Part shown: positions 34,631 through 42,359 of the stretch, piece after piece
Layout: each line of letters opens with the position of its first letter
Position numbering within the stretch: position 1 is the stretch's first letter
DNA from: Streptomyces albipurpureus
GTDB lineage: Bacteria; Actinomycetota; Actinomycetes; Streptomycetales; Streptomycetaceae
DNA length: 64,000 nucleotides
Assembly (NCBI RefSeq): GCF_023701525.1
Contig: NZ_JAMQAW010000030.1
Location: 124,001 to 188,000 of the forward strand
Reading direction: 5' to 3'
Program-made: the position numbers and the translations under genes
Notes under the pieces: model-generated
What the model saw: the letters and a program-made list of their open reading frames with translations, nothing else
The model's database searches: none
Told to the model about the DNA's origin: nothing

Positions 34631-35299
34631 TCAGGAACCAGCTTCAGTACCCGAAGCGGTCAGCGAGCTGATGACCCGCCCGAGCTCACCCTGCTCGTCG
34701 TCCGGAAGCCATCGGGCGGCATGCACCATCTGGAGCGCCGTCACCAACCGCACTCGATCCTCATCCGTACCGAGGTCCCCCAGATAGACGGGGAGCACCA
34801 ATCCGAGAGCCTTGAGGTCAGCGCGGCTGCAGAACCGGGCGATCAGATCCTTCAGGAGATCGCCGCCAGGGCGAGGCGCAGTGCTGCCGGTCGACCGTAG
34901 GCCCTCGGCTATGCCACACCGTAGCCAGTCGGCGTACTGCCCTTGCCCCACGGTGTGCAGGTGCTCGGCGGCCAGGAGGAAGTGTTCATGTGCCCGGTCG
35001 AGCTGTCCGAGGTCCCTCTGCGCGTGGGCGATGTTCAGATGGAGCGAGGGATAGAAGGCGCCCACCCGCTCGTCCGCCACCAGGTCCGCTCGACGAAGGC
35101 ACTCATGGTTCCACTGGAGAGTCTTCGCAGGCGTTGGCTGATGCCGAGCCAGATAGTGCGCGGCGACACAGGCTTCATAGTCGTCGGTGGCCATCTCCCA
35201 GGCCTGTTGGAAGAGGTCGTTCGCGTCGGCCTGCCTGGTCTCCGCTTCGGCCTGCATTCCTTTGACACATAGCTGGATCACTGGGTTGTCGGGGTTCAT
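34631..35299 (-). CDS. TPR-like helical repeat protein
   Basis: A 222-residue all-helical protein. Repeats such as RQADANDLFQQAWEMATDDYEACVAAHYLA, LHLNIAHAQRDLGQLDRAHEHFLLAAEHL have TPR spacing and residues. It is likely a scaffold or binding protein of unknown partner. The ATG at 35297-35299 follows a purine-rich GGAAGGT; an upstream ATG at 35338 is less supported. It lies 83 bases downstream of the MerR-clamp fusion on the same strand, so the two may be co-expressed. Confidence 0.75.
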   Translation of the reverse strand: MNPDNPVIQLCVKGMQAEAETRQADANDLFQQAWEMATDDYEACVAAHYLARHQPTPAKTLQWNHECLRRADLVADERVGAFYPSLHLNIAHAQRDLGQLDRAHEHFLLAAEHLHTVGQGQYADWLRCGIAEGLRSTGSTAPRPGGDLLKDLIARFCSRADLKALGLVLPVYLGDLGTDEDRVRLVTALQMVHAARWLPDDEQGELGRVISSLTASGTEAGS

Positions 35300-35382
35300 G
35301 GCCCGGTCACCTTCCTTCTTCTCCAAGCCCAGGCCCACGGCCGCGACAGCGCCCGCGCCTGGCTCTCCACGGTGGATGAGGC

Positions 35383-36474
35383 TCAGCCGTCCGCTGCGTT
35401 GTTCTGGACCGGCATGACCAATGTGGTGAAACTTCCCTGGTCAGCGGAGCGAACGACGACCGGTTCCGTGGGGGAGGAGATCTCCAGCAGCACATCGGGC
35501 CCCACGCTGGCATCGAGCGCCGGCAGGAGCACCTCCCGATCGAAGGCGATACACAGCGACGGCCCCGTGCAGAGGGCCCGCAGCGCGGCCTCGGTCGAAC
35601 CCCGCTGGGAGACCAGGAGCCGCTGCTCATCGGTGTGCAGGATGATGGGACCAGCGGATGAACCCAGCGCGAGGGCCCCAGGGAGTGCCTCGCGGAGTGC
35701 CTCGCGGCCAATGATCACCCGGCTCTTCGCGGTGGCGAGCGCGTCCAGGACCACTCGGTAGGCGGGGAACGTCTCATCGACGGCCCGCAGCGCCCGATCG
35801 GTGTCATCGCCGCGGATCCGCACATCCCGTCCATCGATCTCAACGCTGACGAACGGCAGGCCCAGCGCCCACGACGCAATGCCCTTCAGCTCCACGGCGT
35901 CGACCAGTACCTGGCAGGGTCCACCCTCGGTGGAAGCCGGGCGCAGTACCCGTACGGCCAGTCGATAGCGGTCGGTGGCCACCAGGCGGACCTCCTGGCC
36001 ATCGAGCTCGATCAGTACGCAGCCGAGTGCGGGAAACTCCTCCCGTACTCCAGGAAGGGCTACCGCCGACGCCACCTGGCGCACCGCACTGGATAGTTCC
36101 GCACCGCCGATGAGCGCCGTGGCCCGCGGTGCTCCATCCGACAGATCGCCGAGGATGTCCTCAATCGCCGCCTGGGCCGCTGCCGCCATGTCGCGCGTTC
36201 TGCGCGCATGGCCTTCCAGAACCGCGCGGGCTTCCTTCCGCGTACCGTCCAGAACCACCGAGGCATCGATCAGCGGGAGCCCGGCCGCCCGCAACCGCCG
36301 TACCAGAACGGCACGGGGCTGTTGGGCGGGGCGGTAGTAGCGATAGCCGGTTGCCTCGTCGACCGAAGCGGGCCGTAGAACACCGCAGTCGTCATAGAAC
36401 CGCAGAGCACTGGGCGCCAACCCCACCCGTCGGGCGAAGGCGCCGATGCTCATGAGTGCCTCGGTGTCGTCCAT
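35383..36474 (-). CDS. MerR-type regulator fused to beta-sliding-clamp domains II and III
   Basis: A 363-residue fusion. Residues ~8-75 are a MerR winged helix (MSIGAFARRVGLAPSALRFYDDCGVLRP, then GYRYYRPAQ), followed by a coiled dimerisation helix to ~110. Residues ~118-360 resemble the second and third domains of bacterial DnaN: VRLVATDRYRLAV near 165, FPAYRVVL near 236, and VLLEISSPTEPVVVRSADQGSFTTLVMPV at the end, which matches the DnaN C-terminus including the terminal MP segment that helps form the peptide-binding cleft. Clamp domain I is absent. Likely the clamp part serves as a ligand or partner-binding module. An ATG seven codons in (36453), with GAGG five bases upstream, may be the true start. 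Confidence 0.82.
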   Translation of the reverse strand: MDDTEALMSIGAFARRVGLAPSALRFYDDCGVLRPASVDEATGYRYYRPAQQPRAVLVRRLRAAGLPLIDASVVLDGTRKEARAVLEGHARRTRDMAAAAQAAIEDILGDLSDGAPRATALIGGAELSSAVRQVASAVALPGVREEFPALGCVLIELDGQEVRLVATDRYRLAVRVLRPASTEGGPCQVLVDAVELKGIASWALGLPFVSVEIDGRDVRIRGDDTDRALRAVDETFPAYRVVLDALATAKSRVIIGREALREALPGALALGSSAGPIILHTDEQRLLVSQRGSTEAALRALCTGPSLCIAFDREVLLPALDASVGPDVLLEISSPTEPVVVRSADQGSFTTLVMPVQNNAADG

Positions 36475-36759
36475 GACCGCGATTGTCGACGTTCAACCAA
36501 CATGAAGGTCAAAGCGGCCAACAGGTCCTGCTCACCAGCAGCACTTCACTGGCGGCAGCTCACCTCTGGTGCACGGCAGTGGGCGCATCTGCGGCAACCC
36601 GCCGTTCCGCCACGCCTCTCTCGCATCTTCACGGCATGGGGGTGAAGCCCGCTGACTGGTCGACTGCGCGCTCGCGCAGTACGTACCCGAGGTCCGTCCG
36701 GGACACCGCCTTCCGCGAGGACGCCTCCAAGATCCGCACTTCGACGCTGTGGGACGGTC

Positions 36760-37707
36760 TCAGGCGTATCGCTCGACAAGCGCGTTGCCGATCGAGGCCA
36801 GGTGGTCTCGCACACCCGGAGGGCCAGTCACTTCGACCCATTCGACCAGCCCGGCGAGCTCGCCGGCGAGCATGTACTCGTTGTGGCCGCGGATCACGAC
36901 CTCGATGCGGCCGTCGGTCGCGGAACCTCCCACCTGGAGCCGAGCGCCGAGCGCCATCCGGAGCACGCCTATCCCGTGGGGCGCGCATACCGCCTGGATT
37001 TGGAGGGGTGTTCGCTTGCGGTCGACCTCATCGGCGATCTCGCGCCAGCTCTCGGCGAGGTCGAAGCCCTCGGGTCGGTGCACGGGATCGTCGGTCGGGT
37101 CGGCGGACGAGACGCGGTCGATCCGGAAGGTCCGCCGACCGGCCTCGGTGTCGGAGACGAGGTACCACGACGGACCTTTGGCGACGATGCCCAGCGGGTG
37201 GACCGTTCTCTCGGTTTCGGCGCCGTTGCCGTCGACGTAGCCGAGCCGCACCTGGACGCCGCGGATCACCGCGTCTTGGAGTTCGTCGAGAAAGCGAGGT
37301 GGTCGGTGCTCGATCCGAGTCGACCCCCATCGTTGCGGGTCCATGACCAACGACGACGCTGCCGCCTCGGCCTGCACCCGGAAGGGCTCCGGCAGGGCTT
37401 GGACGAGCTTGCGCAGGGCTGCTTTGACGGCCGGCGTCGCAGCCGAGGCCGGGCCGGCAACCAGGAACAGGGCGCGGGCCTCGCTCGCGGTCAATCCGGA
37501 CAGGTCGGTGCGGGCGCCGCCCACGAGGCGCCAGCCGCCACCTCGGCCCTGCAGGGAGTACACGGGCACCCCGGCCATGGCCAGGGCGTCGAGATCGCGG
37601 CGGGCGGTGCGCTCGGAGATCTCCAGCTCTCGGGCGACCTCTGCTGCTGTGACCTGCTCGCGCCGTTGCAGCATGAGGAGGATGGCCACCAGCCGGTCGG
37701 TTCGCAT
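36760..37707 (-). CDS. WYL-domain (YafY-type) transcriptional regulator
   Basis: A 315-residue protein. A DeoR-like helix-turn-helix covers 1-60 (MRTDRLVAILLMLQ, TAAEVARELEISERTARRDLDALAMAGVPVYS). A WYL domain spans ~140-240 with the literal PSWYLVSD near residue 182 and RTFRIDRV, and a WCX-like C-terminal domain follows. WYL proteins sense nucleic-acid or nucleotide ligands and often control defence or DNA-damage genes, though many YafY-like members simply repress an adjacent enzyme. A perfect 11-bp inverted repeat lies 20 bases upstream of its start, in the region shared with the divergent epoxide hydrolase. Confidence 0.88.
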   Translation of the reverse strand: MRTDRLVAILLMLQRREQVTAAEVARELEISERTARRDLDALAMAGVPVYSLQGRGGGWRLVGGARTDLSGLTASEARALFLVAGPASAATPAVKAALRKLVQALPEPFRVQAEAAASSLVMDPQRWGSTRIEHRPPRFLDELQDAVIRGVQVRLGYVDGNGAETERTVHPLGIVAKGPSWYLVSDTEAGRRTFRIDRVSSADPTDDPVHRPEGFDLAESWREIADEVDRKRTPLQIQAVCAPHGIGVLRMALGARLQVGGSATDGRIEVVIRGHNEYMLAGELAGLVEWVEVTGPPGVRDHLASIGNALVERYA

Positions 37708-37727
37708 GCCGACGACACTTTCACATA

Positions 37728-37752
37728 AAACCGGTCACGAGGTGACCGGTTT
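37728..37752. promoter_or_regulatory. Operator-like perfect inverted repeat upstream of the WYL regulator
   Basis: AAACCGGTCAC (37728-37738) and GTGACCGGTTT (37742-37752) are exact complements with a three-base spacer. Position between the divergent WYL and epoxide-hydrolase genes, 20 bases from the regulator start, suggests an autoregulatory site. Confidence 0.72.
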
Positions 37753-37901
37753 AGGTCGGCAAGATGGCGACATGACCTCACCGACGAGTCCCACTGCCCA
37801 CGACCGCATCGGCCCTCGGCCTGTCAGGGGTGGGCCGACGCTGCCTTCGGGAACCCTCGTCGCTGAGTCCGATCACTCCGAAAAGATAGCGAGGAAATGC
37901 A

Positions 37902-38846
37902 ATGTTCGATCCAGCCGATTTTCCCAAGCCCACCAATATTTCAGTCAACGGTGTGGAGCTTGAAGTCTTTGAAGCAGGTCGACAGAACGCGGGGAAACCC
38001 ATTGTGCTCTGTCATGGCTGGCCGGAGCATGCCTTTTCCTGGCGCCATCAGGTGCCCGCCCTCGCCGCAGCGGGCTACCATGTCATCGTTCCGAACCAGC
38101 GGGGTTATGGCAATTCATCCCGTCCGGCCGAAGTGACGGAATACGACATTGAACATCTGTCGGGTGATCTCGTCGCACTTCTCGATCACTACGGGTACGA
38201 GGATGCCACCTTTGTCGGTCATGACTGGGGTGCCATGGTCGTCTGGGGACTGACCCTGCTGCATCCGAACCGTGTGAACAAAGTGATCAACCTGAGCCTG
38301 CCCTACCAGGAGCGCGGAGAAAAGCCCTGGATCGAGTTCATGGAAGACTTCCTTGGCGGCGACTTCTATTTCGTCCACTTCAATCGGCAGCCAGGCGTCG
38401 CGGACGCCGTGTTCGAAGAGAACACCTTCCAGTTCCTTCGCAACATGTACCGGAAGAACGAGCCCCCCAGGGAGCCTCAGCCGGGTATGGCGCTGATAGA
38501 TCTCGCCAGAGCGGAAACGCCACTCGGTGATCCCGTCATGAGCGACAGCGAACTGGCCGTTTTCGTCTCCGCCTTCGAATCGACCGGGTTCACGGGCAGT
38601 GTGAATTGGTACAGGAACCTTGACCGCAACTGGCGCTTGCTGGCGGACGTGGACCCGATCATCCAGCAGCCCACGCTCATGATCTATGGCGACCGGGATG
38701 TGATCCAGAGGTCCGAGAAACTGGCGGAGTTCGTGCCCCATGTGGAAGTGGTCAGTCTGGATTGCGGTCATTGGATCCAGCAAGAGAAGCCGGAAGAAAC
38801 AAACCAGGTGATGACGAAATGGTTGGAACAGCAGGATGCCAACTAG
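37902..38846 (+). CDS. Epoxide hydrolase-like alpha/beta hydrolase
   Basis: A 314-residue alpha/beta hydrolase of the epoxide-hydrolase branch: oxyanion motif HGWPE (38-42), nucleophile Asp108 in VGHDWGA, cap-domain Tyr in NWYRNLDRN, acid Asp in YGDRDV, and a late His in CGHWIQQEKPEE. The set should hydrolyse epoxides or related esters. The ATG at 37902 has GAGGAA six bases upstream. Codon usage is noticeably less GC-rich at third positions than the neighbours (many AAT, GTT, TTC/TTT, ATT), suggesting recent acquisition. It is divergent from the WYL regulator, its probable controller. Confidence 0.88.
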   Translation: MFDPADFPKPTNISVNGVELEVFEAGRQNAGKPIVLCHGWPEHAFSWRHQVPALAAAGYHVIVPNQRGYGNSSRPAEVTEYDIEHLSGDLVALLDHYGYEDATFVGHDWGAMVVWGLTLLHPNRVNKVINLSLPYQERGEKPWIEFMEDFLGGDFYFVHFNRQPGVADAVFEENTFQFLRNMYRKNEPPREPQPGMALIDLARAETPLGDPVMSDSELAVFVSAFESTGFTGSVNWYRNLDRNWRLLADVDPIIQQPTLMIYGDRDVIQRSEKLAEFVPHVEVVSLDCGHWIQQEKPEETNQVMTKWLEQQDAN

Positions 38847-39079
38847 TGTCTCGTGATCCGGTTCGTGTCGCCTGAAGCTCTTCGGGTCGTTGGGCGGTGT
38901 GGATCTCCCTTCGATCGGGGCCCGAGCAGCAGCAGCCACCGCCCGATCAACCACAGCCACCGGCCGTACGGCAAGCCGGGGGCGGACTCACGGGGGAACA
39001 GCGGCACAGCGAGGCAGCGGCCGAACCGCCAACTCCTCCGGTGCCCCGCCGGAGCATCTGACAGCGGTTAGGAAAACCC

Positions 39080-39113
39080 GAACGGGTCGGAGAGAAAAAC
39101 CTCCGGCCCGTTC
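39080..39113 (+). terminator. Hairpin downstream of the epoxide hydrolase
   Basis: GAACGGGTCGGAG (39080-39092) pairs with CTCCGGCCCGTTC (39101-39113) across an 8-base A-rich loop; the single non-Watson-Crick position is a U-G wobble. It lies 233 bases after the stop, far for a terminator of that gene. Confidence 0.45.
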
Positions 39114-39505
39114 TTCGCAGGTACAGGCCAAAAACGTGGCTCCGGAATCGGATTGACCGACGGAACCGGCAACACCACATGCAATCGCAACCAAGGTGTC
39201 AGCGCTCTCCCGTGCGTGGAGGGGCCCTGCCCCTCACTCACCCCTACGCGTAAATACTCCGAGCTGCAGGTCTCACATCGGCTGTATAAATGTCGTCCAT
39301 ATGCAGCCGATGCGGAGATTATGAAGCGGGATGTGAGAACCCACAATCTATCTGTAGGATCTCGCCGCCCGTGTCATACGGAATCCCGCTGACCAGCAGC
39401 TTCATTTCTGTCTCCGTCGATGTCCACTCGCGTGTGTCTCACGTTGCGTGGCATTTCCTCACGCACGGCTTTGCCGGTCGGAGGGAACAGGCTGTGGGGT
39501 GCCCG

Positions 39506-39763
39506 TCATCCGCTCTTCGCCTGGGCCCATTCGAGAAGGGCCTCGATGGCGTCGAGGAGTTCGTCCGGGGTGCGGAGATCGCGATGTTCCTGCCGGACCT
39601 GGCTACTGGCCCACCCAAGATCAGTCTCAGATCGATGCCGTCTCCTCGGCGGAACGATGGGTCTGCGGCTGAGCCACCAAGCACGAGGACTACATGTGAG
39701 CTCAGATCGCGCACCGATGAGTTTCCCGCGCCGCGCCGGTCTGTACGCGTGAGACCGACTCAC
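39506..39763 (-). pseudogene. Possible remnant of an unidentified gene
   Basis: The last ~40 residues of this 85-residue frame (TDLGWASSQVRQEHRDLRTPDELLDAIEALLEWAQ) have protein-like helical composition, but the N-terminal half is Arg-rich and unconvincing, as if frameshifted or truncated. A second frame on the same strand reads LVLGGSAADPSFRRGDGIDLRLILGG, possibly the displaced N-terminal part. I do not recognise a family, and it may not be a gene at all. Confidence 0.25.
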
Positions 39764-39777
39764 GAAAGGCTGGCGCC

Positions 39778-40341
39778 ATGCGGAAACTGATCTACGGCAT
39801 GAACCTGAGCCTGGACGGCTACATCGCCGCGCCTGGCGACAACATCGGCTGGAGCGTGCCGAGCGACGAGCTGTTCCAGTTCTGGTCCGACCAGTTGCAG
39901 GCGACCGACCTGACGCTGTACGGGCGCAAGCTGTGGCAGACGATGAGCTCCTACTGGCCGACCGGCGACCAGCAGCCCAACGCCACCCCGGCGGAGATCG
40001 AGTTCGCGCGCCGCTGGCGGGACATGTCGAAGGTGGTGTTCTCCTCGACGATCGACAAGGTCGACTGGAACACCCGCCTGGTCACCGGCGACGCGGTCGC
40101 CGAGATCACCCGGCTCAAGGCCGAGGACGGCGGCCCGATGGACATCGGCGGCGCGACGCTCGCCGGGGTGGCCATGCGGGCCGGGCTGATTGACGAGTAC
40201 GTGCTGGCCACCGCGCCGGTCCTGGTGGGCGGCGGCACGCCGTTCTTCACCGGGCTGGACAACTGGGTGAACCTGAACCTGGTGGAGACGCGGACGTTTC
40301 CCGGTGGCCTGATCCTGACCAGGTACGAGACGAGGCGCTGA
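39778..40341 (+). CDS. DHFR/RibD-C-type reductase
   Basis: A 187-residue dihydrofolate-reductase-like protein: MRKLIYGMNLSLDGYIAAP start, LTLYGRKLWQTM, VVFSSTIDKVDWNT, DIGGATLAGVAMRAGLIDEYVL and APVLVGGGTPFF. This is the RibD C-terminal family that binds NADPH; members are often adjacent to YafY/WYL regulators, as here, though the exact substrate is unknown. A GAAAGG lies eight bases upstream of the ATG. Codon usage is strongly GC-biased, unlike the epoxide hydrolase. Confidence 0.88.
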   Translation: MRKLIYGMNLSLDGYIAAPGDNIGWSVPSDELFQFWSDQLQATDLTLYGRKLWQTMSSYWPTGDQQPNATPAEIEFARRWRDMSKVVFSSTIDKVDWNTRLVTGDAVAEITRLKAEDGGPMDIGGATLAGVAMRAGLIDEYVLATAPVLVGGGTPFFTGLDNWVNLNLVETRTFPGGLILTRYETRR

Positions 40342-40365
40342 GCAGCGACACCCGCGCGCTGGTCT

Positions 40366-40407
40366 CACGGTGGTGTCGGATCCGACTTCAATCCGACATC
40401 GACCGTG
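40366..40407. terminator. Convergent terminator between the reductase gene and dnaB
   Basis: CACGGTGGTGTCGG (40366-40379) pairs with CCGACATCGACCGTG (40393-40407), with one bulge and one mismatch, across 13 bases. A second dyad GTGTCGGA/TCCGACAC (40373-40380 and 40412-40419) overlaps it. It sits between convergent genes 25 and 40 bases from their stops. Confidence 0.55.
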
Positions 40408-40446
40408 GGATTCCGACACGAAACTTGAGACCCTCCAACTGCCGCA

Positions 40447-41934
40447 TCACGTCTGGGCCATGTCCACAAAGCGAGAGTAGTGACCCTGAAAAGCCACCGT
40501 GATGGTCGCCGTCGGGCCGTTACGGTGCTTGGCGACGATCAGGTCCGCCTCACCCGCTCGTGGTGACTCCTTCTCGTACGCATCCTCGCGGTGCAGCAGG
40601 ATGACCATGTCGGCGTCCTGCTCGATCGACCCCGATTCACGGAGGTCGGAGACCATCGGCTTCTTGTCGGTGCGCTGCTCAGGTCCACGGTTCAGCTGAG
40701 AGAGGGCGATCACCGGGACTTCCAGTTCCTTCGCCAGCAGCTTGAGGTTTCGCGACATGTCCGAGACCTCCTGCTGACGGCTCTCAGCCCGCTTGGAACC
40801 ACCGGACTGCATGAGCTGAAGATAGTCGATGACGACCAGCTTGAGGTTGTTGCGCTGCTTCAACCGCCGGCACTTCGCTCTGATCTCCATCATGGAGAGG
40901 TTCGGCGAGTCATCGATGTACAGCGGTGCCTGGGACACATCCGGCATCCGACGGGCCAACCGGGTCCAGTCGTCGTCGGTCATCGTGCCGGACCGCATAT
41001 GGTGCAACGCCACCCGAGCCTCGGCCGAGAGCAGGCGCATCGCGATCTCGTTCCGGCCCATTTCCAGCGAGAAGATCACGCTGGGCAGATTGTTCTTGAT
41101 CGAGCACGCCCTGGCGAAGTCCAGCGCCAAGGTGGACTTACCCATGGCGGGACGGGCCGCGATGACGATCATCTGACCGGGGTGGAGTCCGTTGGTCAAC
41201 GAATCGAAGTCGGTGAAGCCCGTGGGCACACCGGTCATCTCGCCGCTACGGGAGCCGATCGCCTCGATCTCGTCGAGCGCGCCCTCCATGATCTCGCCGA
41301 GGGGCAGATAGTCCTCACTGGTTCGCTGCTCAGTGACCGCGTAGATCTCGGCTTGGGCGGAGTTGACGATCTCATCGACGTCACCGTCCGCCGCGTACCC
41401 CATCTGTGTGATCTTGGTGCCAGCCTCGACCAGACGGCGCAGCACCGCCCGCTCATGGACGATCTCCGCGTAGTACGAGGCATTCGCCGCCGTGGGCACC
41501 GACTGCACCAGCGTGTGGAGGTACGGAGCACCGCCGACACGTGTGATCTCACCCCGCTTGACCAACTCCGCCGCCACGGTGATGGGGTCGGCAGGCTCAC
41601 CCTTGGCATAGAGATCGAGGATGGCCGTGTAGACGGTCTCATGCGCCGGCCGGTAGAAGTCATGGCCTTTGATGATCTCTACGACATCGGCGATCGCGTC
41701 CTTGGAGAGAAGCATTCCGCCAAGAACGGACTGCTCGGCATCCAGGTCTTGCGGAGGAACTCGCTCAAACCCGGAGGCGCCGCCGCCCCAACTGCCACTG
41801 TCCTGGTCACGCTCATGCTGGTCCTCACGAGCGCCGCCACGGTGATCATTGCGGCGCTGGCGAGAGACGGGCAGACGGTCACCGGGGCCGCTGTCAGCCG
41901 CCCATGGGTCGTCCAAGGGCTCGGAAATGGTCAA
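40447..41934 (-). CDS. dnaB: Replicative DNA helicase
   Basis: The hexameric helicase of the replication fork. The N-terminal DnaB domain starts at PPQDLDAEQSVLGGMLLS (~60), after a disordered segment. The RecA-like C-terminal domain has Walker A ARPAMGKST near residue 260, Walker B VVIDYLQLM, an arginine-finger region near the SQLNRGPEQR segment, and the SDLRESGSIEQDADMVILLHRED block. No intein is present. I prefer the TTG at 41932-41934: GGGAGGAG lies nine bases before it but directly abuts the GTG at 41943, which would add three residues. Upstream is a DnaA-box cluster shared with the divergent MATE gene. Confidence 0.97.
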   Translation of the reverse strand: MTISEPLDDPWAADSGPGDRLPVSRQRRNDHRGGAREDQHERDQDSGSWGGGASGFERVPPQDLDAEQSVLGGMLLSKDAIADVVEIIKGHDFYRPAHETVYTAILDLYAKGEPADPITVAAELVKRGEITRVGGAPYLHTLVQSVPTAANASYYAEIVHERAVLRRLVEAGTKITQMGYAADGDVDEIVNSAQAEIYAVTEQRTSEDYLPLGEIMEGALDEIEAIGSRSGEMTGVPTGFTDFDSLTNGLHPGQMIVIAARPAMGKSTLALDFARACSIKNNLPSVIFSLEMGRNEIAMRLLSAEARVALHHMRSGTMTDDDWTRLARRMPDVSQAPLYIDDSPNLSMMEIRAKCRRLKQRNNLKLVVIDYLQLMQSGGSKRAESRQQEVSDMSRNLKLLAKELEVPVIALSQLNRGPEQRTDKKPMVSDLRESGSIEQDADMVILLHREDAYEKESPRAGEADLIVAKHRNGPTATITVAFQGHYSRFVDMAQT

Positions 41935-42359
41935 CCGGGCCACCTCCTCCCGTCCGCTGAGCGGACCTCGCCGTGCCCCCTCTTTCTACGGCACAGCACT
42001 GACAAATCGAGCGGCTCGGCTCCGCTTCCGGCGCGTCGAGCAACGGTCCACGGTAGGCCTCTCTCCACCGTCAGCCAATCTGGTTATCCACAGGCCATGT
42101 GGATGACTGACCAGATGCTGTGGAGAACTCCCTGGAACCTGTGCACGGACCGGGGGACAGCACTGTGGACAAAGTCGCACTTGGCTCGACGAAGCGCCTC
42201 TGATCTGCGGTTTCTCCATCCACTGGCTGTGGGGAAGAAAAACTTTTCCAACCGGGCCAAGATCAGAACAAACGGCGTACCGCGAAGCCGCCTTTCGGCG
42301 CTCAAGTAAGGATCTCAGCCCTATTGCAACTCTTACCTGTGGAAGATTACATTGGGGCC
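41935..42359. other. Gene-free stretch between divergent dnaB and MATE genes
   Basis: About 420 bases. It contains the promoters of both genes and six DnaA-box-like 9-mers between 42084 and 42346. Open frames across it are antisense continuations of dnaB with no family character. An AT-rich patch (GAAGAAAAACTTTTCC) lies at about 42234-42249. Confidence 0.6.
42084..42346. promoter_or_regulatory. Cluster of six DnaA-box-like sites
   Basis: TTATCCACA at 42084-42092 (plus). On the minus strand: TCATCCACA at 42098-42106, TTCTCCACA at 42119-42127, TTGTCCACA at 42164-42172, TTCCCCACA at 42228-42236 and TCTTCCACA at 42338-42346. TTGTCCACA is the preferred Streptomyces DnaA box and TTATCCACA the E. 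coli consensus; the others differ by one or two bases. Five of six share one orientation. This could be DnaA control of dnaB or a titration site, not oriC itself, which in Streptomyces lies between dnaA and dnaN. Confidence 0.7.

Larger units (their letters stand above)
38847..39777. other. Long gene-poor stretch in the presumed accessory insert
   Basis: About 930 bases with no convincing gene. From ~39240 to 39420 it is AT-richer than the rest of the window (TGTATAAATGTCGTCC, GAGATTATGAAGCGG). A hairpin lies at 39080-39113. A minus-strand frame at 39506-39763 has a plausible helical end and may be a gene remnant. The composition and lack of intact genes fit decayed or imported DNA. Confidence 0.5.

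Noticed and set aside
40591..42309. 572-residue plus-strand frame antisense to dnaB
   Set aside because: DnaB on the other strand is unmistakable; the antisense product has no family character.
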